Source: JABFSM01 sp963762545
Lineage (GTDB): Bacteria > Gemmatimonadota > Gemmatimonadetes > Gemmatimonadales > GWC2-71-9
Direction: 5' to 3'
DNA: 64,000 bases
Assembly (NCBI GenBank): GCA_963762545.1
Contig: CAVXLC010000002.1
Coordinates: 930,001 to 994,000 of the forward strand
This document shows, in pieces, positions 1-7,939 of the stretch (the first letter of the stretch is position 1; every line of letters starts with the position of its first letter). The translations under genes and the position numbers were made by a program. A model generated the notes under the pieces. The model made no database searches. It was given only the letters and a program-made list of their open reading frames with translations, and was not told where the DNA came from.

Positions 1-576
1 ATCAGCGGCGCGTTCCTGGCCGGGCGGATCGCGACTCGGTGGCTCTACCTCATTTTCGGGGTTGTCATGGCGTATTCCTCCGTCATGATGCTCCGGAAGC
101 TGCAGCGGCCGTCGTTGCCGCCGGCCCGGCCGGGCTCCTGGGCCGACCGTCTCCGGCTGCACAGCAGTTATTTCGACCACGCCCTCGGCGAGCAGGTTCA
201 TTACCGGGTGGCGAGCACCCGGCTCGGGCTGGCGCTGATGTACCTGGCCGGGATCGTCAGCGGACTGCTGGGCATCGGGTCCGGGGCGCTCAAGGTGCCG
301 GCCATGGACCTGGCGATGGGGCTTCCCTTCAAAGTCTCCACCGCGACCAGCAACTTCATGATCGGGGTCACCGCCGCGGCCAGCGCGGGCATCTACTTTT
401 CGCGGGGAGATCTCAATCCCTTCGTGGCGGCTCCGGTGGCCATCGGCGTGCTGGCCGGGGCGATGCTTGGCGCGCACTGGCTGGGGCGCCTCAAGAGCTC
501 GACCATCCGGATCGTCTTCATCGTGGTGCTGCTGTGGGTGGCGGGACAGATGGTGCTGCGGGGTGTGCGGGGATGA
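1..576 (+). CDS. TauE/SafE (TSUP) family permease, C-terminal part
   Basis: Only the last 191 codons are in the window; the frame is open to base 1, so the gene is cut by the edge. The protein is hydrophobic, with several membrane segments and the glycine-rich GLLGIGSGALKVP motif (around bases 265-300) typical of the TauE/SafE family. This family exports sulfite, sulfoacetate or related anions across the inner membrane; the substrate cannot be told here. Its stop overlaps the ATG of the DUF1634 gene, a usual partner of TSUP permeases. The adjacent RND efflux operon suggests a role in resistance or export, but that is inference. Confidence 0.85.
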   Translation: MSGAFLAGRIATRWLYLIFGVVMAYSSVMMLRKLQRPSLPPARPGSWADRLRLHSSYFDHALGEQVHYRVASTRLGLALMYLAGIVSGLLGIGSGALKVPAMDLAMGLPFKVSTATSNFMIGVTAAASAGIYFSRGDLNPFVAAPVAIGVLAGAMLGAHWLGRLKSSTIRIVFIVVLLWVAGQMVLRGVRG

Positions 577-980
577 CGACGCCCGAGCAGGATGCGCGGG
601 TCCACCAGGCGGAGCTGATCATCAGCACCGTGCTGCGCGCTGGCGTGGTGGCGAGCGTCGTGATCATCACGGTGGGGAGTGTGCTGACCTTTCTGCACCA
701 TCCCGGGTATCTCTCCCTGCCGGGAACCCTGGCTCCGCTCACCGAGCCGGACCTTGCTCCCCCGCATACCCTGCGCGGTGTCGCGGCGGGAATCCGGCAT
801 CTGCAGGGCCAGGCGATCGTCGAAGCGGGGCTGCTGCTCCTGATCCTCACGCCGGTGGTGCGCGTGGCGGTATCGATTCTGGCGTTTCGGGCCCAGCATG
901 ACCGTACCTACGTGCTGATCACCTCCACGGTGCTCGCGCTCCTGATCCTCTCGTTCCTGCTGGGCCGGCCGGCCGGCTGA
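573..980 (+). CDS. DUF1634 membrane protein
   Basis: A 135-residue protein whose ATG overlaps the stop of the TSUP permease (ATGA). Three hydrophobic segments are visible: LRAGVVASVVIITVGSVLTF (about 20-40), a second around VEAGLLLLILTPVVRVAVSIL, and a C-terminal one near VLITSTVLALLILSFLL. This size and layout fit DUF1634, which is repeatedly found beside TauE/SafE permeases and is thought to be an accessory subunit. No catalytic motif is visible. Function beyond partnership with the permease is unknown. Confidence 0.8.
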   Translation: MTTPEQDARVHQAELIISTVLRAGVVASVVIITVGSVLTFLHHPGYLSLPGTLAPLTEPDLAPPHTLRGVAAGIRHLQGQAIVEAGLLLLILTPVVRVAVSILAFRAQHDRTYVLITSTVLALLILSFLLGRPAG

Positions 981-1068
981 GACTCGGGCGTCGAGACGCG
1001 GTCCTGACTCCGGACACCTGCGGAGCCTCCGGGACAGCGTCCGGGTAGGTAGAAAGCGCTCACCCCGT

Positions 1069-1087
1069 CTTCATCCCAGCTTCATCC
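1069..1087 (+). promoter_or_regulatory. CTTCATCC direct repeat, candidate response-regulator site
   Basis: CTTCATCC occurs at 1069-1076 and 1080-1087, 11 bp start to start (one helical turn). This layout is typical of OmpR/PhoB-family operators. It lies about 110 bp upstream of the efflux operon start. No regulator gene for it is in the window. The rest of the 981-1198 spacer shows no clear promoter or hairpin with a T-run. Confidence 0.35.
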
Positions 1088-1198
1088 ATTCCAGATCAGG
1101 TTGCGTTGAGATTCGGCGCACGCTGGGCTCCCGGGCCCGCCGTGGTGTGGTGGAATTCACGAACCGCGGGACACACTGGCGGAGCTGATCAACGCAGA

Positions 1199-2542
1199 AT
1201 GCGACGAACCCTGGCGACGATTCTGGTCTTGACGACCGCCGGAACGCTCCGCGCACAGGCGCCGTTGACCCTGGCGGAAGCGTTTCGTCGCGCCGATTCT
1301 GCCGCCTATGCCAACCGGATCGCGGCGGGTAACGCCGAGGCGCAGAGCGCCCAGGCTGCTGCGGCCCTGCGAGGGATACTCCCCACCGTGCGGGCCGAGG
1401 GCGGATACGTGCGGACCGACAATCCGCTCGCCGCCTTCGGATACACGCTTCAGCAGCGCGGAGTCACCTCTTCGTCGTTCAATCCCGAGAGCCTCAATCG
1501 TCCCGCGCCGGTGACCAACTGGAGCGGGGGGATGGTGGCCGAGCTCCCTCTGGTCAACCTCGACGCCTGGCTGGGCCGGGCCGCGGCCTCCGACGCGGCC
1601 GCGGCCGGGAGGGCGAGCGCCGGCTGGACCCGTCGGACCATTCGGGTCGAGGTCACCCGCGCCTATTTCGGTGCGGTGCTGGCCCGTGAGCAGGTCCACA
1701 CGATCGAGGCCGCCGTCTCGGCGGGTCGGGCCCATGTGCGTGAGGCGGAATCCATGGTGGCCAACGGGCTCGCAACCCGATCGGACGCCTTGCTCGCCTC
1801 GGTAGAACTGGGCCGGCTCGAAGCGCAGTTGCTCGAATCGCGCGGTGAGGCCGGCATCGCTCGCGCGAGCCTGGCCCTCCTGCTCGGCCAGCCCGGCGAC
1901 ACCGCCTTCGCGCTGCCGGATTCACTGCCGGCCGCGGCGCGGATCCGGAATCTGGTCAGTTCGTCCGGAGCGGATTCGGCCGGTATTCGGCAGGACCTGG
2001 TCTCGGCCCGCCTGGGGCTCGCGGCGGCCGAAGGCGACGCGCGCCGGGCCGGCGCAGCATTTCTCCCGCGATTGAACGGTTTTGGGCGCTACGACTGGAA
2101 CAGCGCCGCGCGGCCGTTCGGCGGGACCGGCAGCTATACCGTCGGCCTCATGGCATCGTGGTCTCCGTTTGCGGGCGGAGCCCAGCTCGCCGACCGGCGC
2201 GCGGCGCGGAGCCGAGCCGATGCCGCGCGCGCCATGGCCGACGCGGCGGTGGCCGGTGCGGCACTGGAGCAGGGCGCCACCCGGACCCGGCTCGCGGTGG
2301 CCGCCGCTCAGCTCGACATCGCGGAAGCTTCCCTCGCTCAAGGCGCCGAAGCCCATCGCATCGTGGCCCGGAAGTATGCCGGTGGCCTGGCCACGATCGC
2401 CGAGCTGCTCGACGCCGCGGCGATTGAGACCCGGACTCGTCTCGGACTGTCCGCCGCTCGCTATCAGACTATCGTGGCCGCTGCGGCCGCCCGCCAGGCC
2501 GCCGGAGGCGACCTGATGGCCATCACTATCCTGGAGCGTTGA
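1199..2542 (+). CDS. TolC-like outer membrane efflux protein
   Basis: A 447-residue protein with signal peptide (MRRTLATILVL, cleavage near LRAQA) followed by PLTLAEAFRRA, the usual start of the first OEP domain of TolC/CusC-type channels. Two long alpha-helical, Ala-rich repeats follow, as in the family. It forms the outer-membrane duct of a tripartite pump. ATG 1199 is chosen because it begins the signal peptide; the frame is open further upstream to 1106 but that part is not secretory. A GGAG lies at 1181. The membrane-fusion gene starts one base after the stop, so this is the first gene of the efflux operon. Confidence 0.85.
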   Translation: MRRTLATILVLTTAGTLRAQAPLTLAEAFRRADSAAYANRIAAGNAEAQSAQAAAALRGILPTVRAEGGYVRTDNPLAAFGYTLQQRGVTSSSFNPESLNRPAPVTNWSGGMVAELPLVNLDAWLGRAAASDAAAAGRASAGWTRRTIRVEVTRAYFGAVLAREQVHTIEAAVSAGRAHVREAESMVANGLATRSDALLASVELGRLEAQLLESRGEAGIARASLALLLGQPGDTAFALPDSLPAAARIRNLVSSSGADSAGIRQDLVSARLGLAAAEGDARRAGAAFLPRLNGFGRYDWNSAARPFGGTGSYTVGLMASWSPFAGGAQLADRRAARSRADAARAMADAAVAGAALEQGATRTRLAVAAAQLDIAEASLAQGAEAHRIVARKYAGGLATIAELLDAAAIETRTRLGLSAARYQTIVAAAAARQAAGGDLMAITILER

Positions 2543-2543
2543 T

Positions 2544-3563
2544 ATGCGGACGTCGATCGCTCTCGCCGGCTGGTTCCTGGCGGCCACCCTGCTCGGCGGC
2601 TGCGGCCGGGCCGAGGCGCCGGCCCCGGCAGAGGCGCCTCCAGCGACGGGTGTCCGGGTCGCGGTGACCGACACCATCATCGACGATGCCTTCGAGGCTG
2701 CCGGTATCGCCCGGCCGGTTCGGGTCGCGACGCTGAGCACCAAGCTGATGGGCACCGTGACCGCGGTCACGGTGCAGGAGGGGGATCGTGTCGCGGCCGG
2801 CCAGGTGCTGGTGCGGCTCGATGCCCGGGATCTCGACGCCAGGCGCTCCCAGGTGGAAGCCGGCCTTGCCGAGGCGGACGCGCTGCGACAGGACGCCGCG
2901 GTGCATGCGGGACGGATTCGCGCGCTCTACGCCGACAGCGCCGCCACCAAGGCGCAGCTCGATCAGGCGGAGACGGGACTCGCCCGAGCGGAAGCGGGGG
3001 TGGCTTCGGCTCGCGGCGCAGCGGCGGAGCTTGCGGCCACGGCGGCCTACGCCGAGATACGCGCCTCGTTCGCGGGAACGGTAACGCACCGGCTGGTGGA
3101 TCCGGGATCGTTCGCCGCGCCGGGTGCCCCGCTGATCACCGTGGAGGATACCGAGGTGCTGCGTGTGTCGGTGAGCGCCGCGCCCGACGCGGTCCGCGGA
3201 CTTCGTCGCGGGAGGGCGGTACCCGCGATCATCGGTGATACCGCGGTCCGGGCCATCATCGAGGGCGTGGTACCGGCGGGAGACAATCTCTACACCGTCA
3301 ATGCCCTGGTACCGAACGCCGGGGGGCGCTTCCTGAGCGGCAGCGCCGCGACCCTGGCTCTTCCGCAGGGCACTCGTCGCGCCCTCGTGGTGCCCGCGGG
3401 AGCGGTGGTGCGCCAGGGGGATCTCACCGGGGTTCGCACCGTGACGGCCGGGCGGGCAGGGCTCCGCTGGGTCAAGCTCGGGCGCGCGCTGGGAGGCGGC
3501 GTGGAGGTCCTGTCGGGTCTGGCGCCGGGCGACACGGTCCTGATGGCGGGCGGGGGGCGCTGA
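2544..3563 (+). CDS. RND efflux periplasmic adaptor (membrane fusion) lipoprotein
   Basis: A 339-residue HlyD/AcrA-type adaptor. The N-terminus is a lipoprotein signal with lipobox LLGGC, so it is probably anchored to the inner membrane by lipid. The split lipoyl/barrel-sandwich domain is visible as VTAVTVQEGDRVAAGQVLVR (about residues 72-91) and its return strand AEIRASFAGTVTHRLVDPGS; between them is an Ala-rich hairpin. It bridges the TolC-like channel and the RND permease. The following gene begins two bases after the stop. Confidence 0.85.
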   Translation: MRTSIALAGWFLAATLLGGCGRAEAPAPAEAPPATGVRVAVTDTIIDDAFEAAGIARPVRVATLSTKLMGTVTAVTVQEGDRVAAGQVLVRLDARDLDARRSQVEAGLAEADALRQDAAVHAGRIRALYADSAATKAQLDQAETGLARAEAGVASARGAAAELAATAAYAEIRASFAGTVTHRLVDPGSFAAPGAPLITVEDTEVLRVSVSAAPDAVRGLRRGRAVPAIIGDTAVRAIIEGVVPAGDNLYTVNALVPNAGGRFLSGSAATLALPQGTRRALVVPAGAVVRQGDLTGVRTVTAGRAGLRWVKLGRALGGGVEVLSGLAPGDTVLMAGGGR

Positions 3564-3565
3564 TC

Positions 3566-6500
3566 ATGGGCATCGCCGGGCGGGTGGCGCAGGCATTCCT
3601 GCGCTCGAAACTGACCCCGCTGGTGACCATCGCCTCGCTCGCGGTGGGTACCCTCGCCATCCTCGCCACGCCGCGCGAGGAGGAGCCCCAGATCTCGGTG
3701 CCGATGATCGACGTGATCGCGGCGCTGCCGGGCGCTTCCCCCACCGAGGTGGAGAACCTCCTGACCCGTCCGGTCGAGAAGTTGATGTGGGAGATCCCCG
3801 GCGTCGAGTATGTCTACGCGATGGCGGCCGAGGGCATGACGCTGGTCACGGTGCGGTTCACGGTGGGAGAGAACCAGGACCGCGCGGTGAGCCGGGTCTT
3901 TGCCAAGCTGGAATCGGCGGCGGACCGCGCGCCGCCCGGCGCGATGCCCCCGCTCGTCAAGCCGCATTCGATCGACGACGTCCCGATCCTGGCGCTGACT
4001 CTGCACGGCGGCGGGTACGGCTCCAACGCCCTCCGGGCGGTCGCCACCCACCTGGCGGACGAGCTGGCCACGATTCCCGATGTCGCGCGCATCGATCTCA
4101 TCGGCGGCGAGCCCACGCAGCTCCGGGTGACGCTGGATCCGGCCCGGCTGGCCGCGAGCGGGGTCACCCCCGGCGAGGTGATGCAGGCCCTTCGCGCCGC
4201 CAATGTCCGGCTTCCCGCGGGGGAATTCGCGGCGGCCAACCAGGTGTTCCTCGTCTCGGTCGGCGCCCCCATCCGCACCGTGGGCGACGCGGGCGACGTG
4301 GTGATCGCGGATCGCGGCGGGCCGGTGTATCTCCGCAACGTGGCCACCGTCACCGAGGCCCCGGCCGAAGCCACCGACTATGTGACCCATGCCGGCCGGG
4401 GCGGGGCCGGTGAGGCGGCCGTCACCCTGGCGGTCGCCAAGCGGCCGGGCGTCAACGCCACCGACATCGCGCGCGCGGTGCTGGGGCGCGTGGACGAGGC
4501 GAGCGGCCGCCTGCTGCCGGCAGGAGTCGAGACGACGGTCACCCGCAACTACGGCGAAACCGCCAGCGAGAAGGCCAACGAGCTGATCCTTCACCTGCTC
4601 ATTGCGACGCTGTCCGTCACCGTGCTGATCGGCGTCTTTCTCGGCTGGCGCGAGGCGGTGGTCGTCCTGGTCGCGGTGCCGGTGACGCTGGCGCTGACCC
4701 TGTTCGTGTACTACGGACTGGGGTATTCGCTCAACCGGATCACGCTCTTCGCGCTGATTTTCTCGATCGGTATCCTGGTGGACGATGCCATCGTGGTGGT
4801 CGAGAACATCTACCGTCACATGCAGATGGGCGATCGTACGCCCGACGCGGCCGCGGTGGAAGGCGTGGACGAGGTCGGTAACCCGACCATTCTGGCCACG
4901 TTCACGGTCATCGCCGCCATCCTGCCGATGGCGTTCGTCTCCGGGCTCATGGGTCCCTACATGCGCCCCATCCCGATCGGCGCCTCCGCGGCCATGCTGG
5001 CCTCGCTCGCGGTGGCGTTCATCATCACGCCGTACCTCGCGCTCCGGCTGCTCCAGGGGCACGTGGCGGCCGGGCCGCGAGCGCCCGATCGCGCCCATGA
5101 GCCGGAGGAGGCCACGCGCTTCGCCCGGTTCTACACGGGAGTGATGACCCCCCTGATGGATCGGCCCGGGCGACGGTTGGCCTTTTACGGGGGCATCGCG
5201 GGACTGCTGCTCCTCTCGGTGGGACTGCTGGCCGTGAAGCTGGTCGAGGTGAAGATGCTTCCGTTCGACAACAAGTCGGAGTTCCAGGTCATCCTCGACC
5301 TGCCCGAAGGCGCGACTCTCGAGACGTCCAATGCCGCGGCAGAGGCGGTGGCCGCCTACCTCCGAACCGTGCCGGAGGTCGTCGGCACGGAGACCTACGC
5401 CGGGACCTCCGCGCCGTTCAACTTCAACGGATTGGTGCGGCACTACTTCCTCCGCCGCGGAGCCAATGTCGCCGATGTCCAGGTGAACCTGCTCCCCAAG
5501 GGAGAGCGGCATCGCCAGAGCCACGCGATCGCCGTGGCGGTTCGGCCGGCGGTGGATTCGATCGCGCGCGGCTTCGGCGCCAGTGCCAAGGTCGCGGAAA
5601 TTCCCCCCGGGCCGCCAGTGCTCGCGACCCTGGTGGCGGAAGTGTACGGCCCCGACGACAGCACCCGGCTCGCCGCCGCGACACGGGTCAAAGCCGTCAT
5701 GGATGCCACGCCGGGGGTGGTGGACGTCGACTGGTCGGTGGAAGCGCCCGAGGCCCGGCTGGTGTTCCGGGTGGACCGGGTGCGGGCGGCTCAGGCAGGG
5801 GTCAGCGTCGCGCAGGCGGCGGAGGTGCTGACCATGGCGCTCTCCGGGGCGAACGCGGGGCTCGCCGGCGCGCCGACCGCGCGCGAGGGCGTCGTCATCG
5901 TGCCGCGGCTCGGCCTGGCGGCTCGGAGCGGGGTAGAGGCGCTGCTCGCGGTGCCGGTGGCTTCGGCGCGGGGTCCCACCCCGCTGGCGCGATTCGTCAC
6001 CGTGGAGTCCACCACCCGGGCACCGGTTCGCATGCGCAAGAACCTCCGTCCGGTCATCTACGTCACCGGCGACGTCGCCGGGACGATCGAGTCGCCGGTG
6101 TACGCCATCCTGGCCATGAACCGCGCCCTCGACACGGTGCGGGTCGCGGGGACGCCCATCGCCCGTTACAACGCGGTTGCGCCGGCCCGGTTGGACGAAA
6201 CGGCGCTCAAGTGGGACGGGGAGTGGCAGGTCACCATCGAGGTGTTTCGGGATCTGGGCATCGCCTTCGCCGGCGTGCTGGTGCTGATCTACGTGCTGGT
6301 GGTCGGATGGTTCCAGTCGTTCAAGGTGCCGTTGGTCATCATGGCGCCGATTCCGCTGACGCTGATCGGCATCCTGCCGGGGCATGCCCTGACCGGAGCC
6401 TTCTTCACCGCGACCTCGATGATCGGCATGATCGCCCTGGCGGGCATCATCGTGCGGAATTCCATCCTGCTGGTGGATTTCATCCAGCTCGCCGAGGCGC

Positions 6501-6733
6501 GTGGCCGGCCGCTCCGCGAGGCGGTACTCGAAGCCGGGGCGGTGCGATTCCGGCCGATCGCGCTCACGGCCGCCGCGGTGGTCATCGGTGGGCTCGTGAT
6601 GGTGCTCGATCCGATCTTCCAGGGGCTGGCGGTGGCCCTGATGAGCGGCGCGATCGTGGCGACGGTACTGACGATGGTGGTCGTGCCGCTGCTCTACTGG
6701 GAAATCAGGCGGAGAGAAGGAGGGACGACGTGA
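3566..6733 (+). CDS. RND family efflux permease
   Basis: At 1055 residues it has the full length of an AcrB/CusA-type inner-membrane proton-driven pump: a TM segment near the N-terminus, a first large periplasmic loop, six TM helices, a second periplasmic loop and six TM helices. TM4 carries the diagnostic SIGILVDDAIVVVENIYRH (about residues 400-418), including the acidic pair used for proton relay. The C-terminal half repeats it more loosely as MIGMIALAGIIVRNSILLVDF. The substrate is not readable from motifs, but the PII-like gene that follows is typical of heavy-metal or HME-like RND loci. Its end overlaps the next start (GTGA). Confidence 0.88.
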   Translation: MGIAGRVAQAFLRSKLTPLVTIASLAVGTLAILATPREEEPQISVPMIDVIAALPGASPTEVENLLTRPVEKLMWEIPGVEYVYAMAAEGMTLVTVRFTVGENQDRAVSRVFAKLESAADRAPPGAMPPLVKPHSIDDVPILALTLHGGGYGSNALRAVATHLADELATIPDVARIDLIGGEPTQLRVTLDPARLAASGVTPGEVMQALRAANVRLPAGEFAAANQVFLVSVGAPIRTVGDAGDVVIADRGGPVYLRNVATVTEAPAEATDYVTHAGRGGAGEAAVTLAVAKRPGVNATDIARAVLGRVDEASGRLLPAGVETTVTRNYGETASEKANELILHLLIATLSVTVLIGVFLGWREAVVVLVAVPVTLALTLFVYYGLGYSLNRITLFALIFSIGILVDDAIVVVENIYRHMQMGDRTPDAAAVEGVDEVGNPTILATFTVIAAILPMAFVSGLMGPYMRPIPIGASAAMLASLAVAFIITPYLALRLLQGHVAAGPRAPDRAHEPEEATRFARFYTGVMTPLMDRPGRRLAFYGGIAGLLLLSVGLLAVKLVEVKMLPFDNKSEFQVILDLPEGATLETSNAAAEAVAAYLRTVPEVVGTETYAGTSAPFNFNGLVRHYFLRRGANVADVQVNLLPKGERHRQSHAIAVAVRPAVDSIARGFGASAKVAEIPPGPPVLATLVAEVYGPDDSTRLAAATRVKAVMDATPGVVDVDWSVEAPEARLVFRVDRVRAAQAGVSVAQAAEVLTMALSGANAGLAGAPTAREGVVIVPRLGLAARSGVEALLAVPVASARGPTPLARFVTVESTTRAPVRMRKNLRPVIYVTGDVAGTIESPVYAILAMNRALDTVRVAGTPIARYNAVAPARLDETALKWDGEWQVTIEVFRDLGIAFAGVLVLIYVLVVGWFQSFKVPLVIMAPIPLTLIGILPGHALTGAFFTATSMIGMIALAGIIVRNSILLVDFIQLAEARGRPLREAVLEAGAVRFRPIALTAAAVVIGGLVMVLDPIFQGLAVALMSGAIVATVLTMVVVPLLYWEIRRREGGTT

Positions 6734-7014
6734 AGATGCTCGTGCTGACCTACTCCGGCTCGGACCCGGGGCGGGTCAGCGCCCTGCTCGACGAGGCCGG
6801 GGTCCCGGGGCACACCTGCCTCGAGGAAGGCCGAGGCCACGGGCTTACCGGCCCGCGCGCCGGCACCCGGGCGTGGCCGGGAGAAGTCACGGTGTGCTTT
6901 TCCGTGGTGGACGACGGGCTGGCCGGCCTCGTCGCCTCGCGCTGCCGCGCCGCGCAATTCCCCCCGGGTGAGCGGCTGCATCTGGCCGTTCTGCCCGTCG
7001 AATCGTTCTTCTAG
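6730..7014 (+). CDS. PII-like protein (PII-NG type) linked to RND pump
   Basis: A 94-residue protein starting at GTG 6730, overlapping the RND stop. It begins KMLVLTYSGSD and has the short ferredoxin-like length of PII/CutA proteins, with a Gly-rich middle (EEGRGHGLTGPRAGTRAWPG) where PII carries its T-loop. No uridylylated Tyr in the classical T-loop context is seen. Proteins of this kind (the PII new group) are known to sit next to heavy-metal RND operons. A role as sensor or regulator of the pump is inferred. Confidence in the PII fold comes mostly from context and size. Confidence 0.65.
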   Translation: MKMLVLTYSGSDPGRVSALLDEAGVPGHTCLEEGRGHGLTGPRAGTRAWPGEVTVCFSVVDDGLAGLVASRCRAAQFPPGERLHLAVLPVESFF

Positions 7015-7029
7015 CAACGGAGGTTGAGC

Positions 7030-7236
7030 ATGTGCAAGGACGCCCTGATTCGCCGAATCGCCGGGCTCTTCGTGATGGCCTCGGTGGCGCTGGGGTACTG
7101 GGTGCACCCCGCGTGGTTCATCTTCACCGCGTTCGTGGGGTTCAATCTCTTCCAGTCGAGCCTCACCGGGTTCTGCCCGCTGGAGCGGATACTGGGTTGG
7201 GCACGGCTGTTCGGGTGCGAGCCCCGACGGGGCTGA
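7030..7236 (+). CDS. DUF2892 (YgaP-like) small membrane protein
   Basis: A 68-residue protein starting at ATG 7030 behind a strong GGAGG (7019-7023). It has two hydrophobic segments, RRIAGLFVMASVALGYWV and WFIFTAFVGFNLFQSSLTG, followed by the FCPLERIL motif typical of DUF2892/YgaP membrane-domain proteins. An upstream in-frame TTG at 7024 is unlikely because it would bury the Shine-Dalgarno. Such proteins recur in sulfur- and metal-related loci. The exact role is unknown. Confidence 0.8.
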   Translation: MCKDALIRRIAGLFVMASVALGYWVHPAWFIFTAFVGFNLFQSSLTGFCPLERILGWARLFGCEPRRG

Positions 7237-7314
7237 GACGGACCGAAACGAGCCCCGCCGCACGGCCGGGTCGGCTGGAGCGCGGCGGAGCGTATCACCG
7301 AATTGGAGGACGCC

Positions 7315-7842
7315 ATGCGAACAAATCGTGTTGTCAGTCTGGCGCTGATCCTGGGCGCCGTGCTTGCCGGTGCGCCGGCCGCCGCGCAAATGGGCGGTCA
7401 TGGCCCCGGGCAGGGGATGATGGGGATGGGTCACGACTCCGCCACGATGGCCGATATGCGGGTGATCCACCAGCTGGTCATGAACCACGAGCGCATCACC
7501 CGCACGGTCACGAACCTTCCCGACGGCATCCGCACCGTCACGGAGTCCGACGATTCCTCGATCGCGCCGCTCATCCGGCTGCACGCGCGGAGCATGGAAC
7601 AGCGGCTCGCGGACGGGCGCGACCTGGGGGTGCCCATGGAGAGTCCGGCGCTGCGCTCGATCTTCGTGGACTATGCCAGGGTCCGGACCACGGTCGACTC
7701 GACCGAGAAGGGCGTGGCCGTCACGCAGGTCTCCAACGACGCGAAGACGGTCACCGCGTTGCAGCAACACGCCGCCGAGGTCAGCGATCTGGTGCGGCGC
7801 GGCATGGTGGCGATGCACGGCGGCCGGAGGATGCCCCCGTGA
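7315..7842 (+). CDS. Met/His-rich periplasmic protein, unknown function
   Basis: A 175-residue protein with a clear Sec signal peptide (VVSLALILGAVLAGAPAAAQ). After cleavage it begins MGGHGPGQGMMGMGH, a Met/His/Gly-rich stretch that could bind copper or another soft metal. The body (IHQLVMNHERITRTVTNLPDG and on) is mainly helical and has several His and Met residues but no known catalytic motif. ATG 7315 follows GGAGG at 7305-7309. It is the last gene downstream of the efflux block, which supports a metal-related role by context only. Confidence 0.7.
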   Translation: MRTNRVVSLALILGAVLAGAPAAAQMGGHGPGQGMMGMGHDSATMADMRVIHQLVMNHERITRTVTNLPDGIRTVTESDDSSIAPLIRLHARSMEQRLADGRDLGVPMESPALRSIFVDYARVRTTVDSTEKGVAVTQVSNDAKTVTALQQHAAEVSDLVRRGMVAMHGGRRMPP

Positions 7843-7873
7843 GCGCCCGCGCCTGACTACCGGGCTCGATTAC

Positions 7874-7897
7874 ATTGCCTCGCTTGCGAGAGGCAAT
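7874..7897. repeat. Inverted repeat before acyl-CoA synthetase
   Basis: ATTGCCTC and GAGGCAAT form an 8-bp perfect inverted repeat with an 8-nt loop, about 40 bases before the synthetase start. There is no T-run after it, so it could be an operator or a weak terminator for the upstream gene. Confidence 0.35.
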
Positions 7898-7939
7898 CCA
7901 ACCCGGGAGCCGAGGGTCCGTAATGCCGAGCGCTGTCTC

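Noticed and set aside
3290..6385. A 1031-codon open frame on the minus strand
   Set aside because: It is antisense to the RND permease and encodes low-complexity Arg/His/Gly-rich sequence, as expected in GC-rich DNA.
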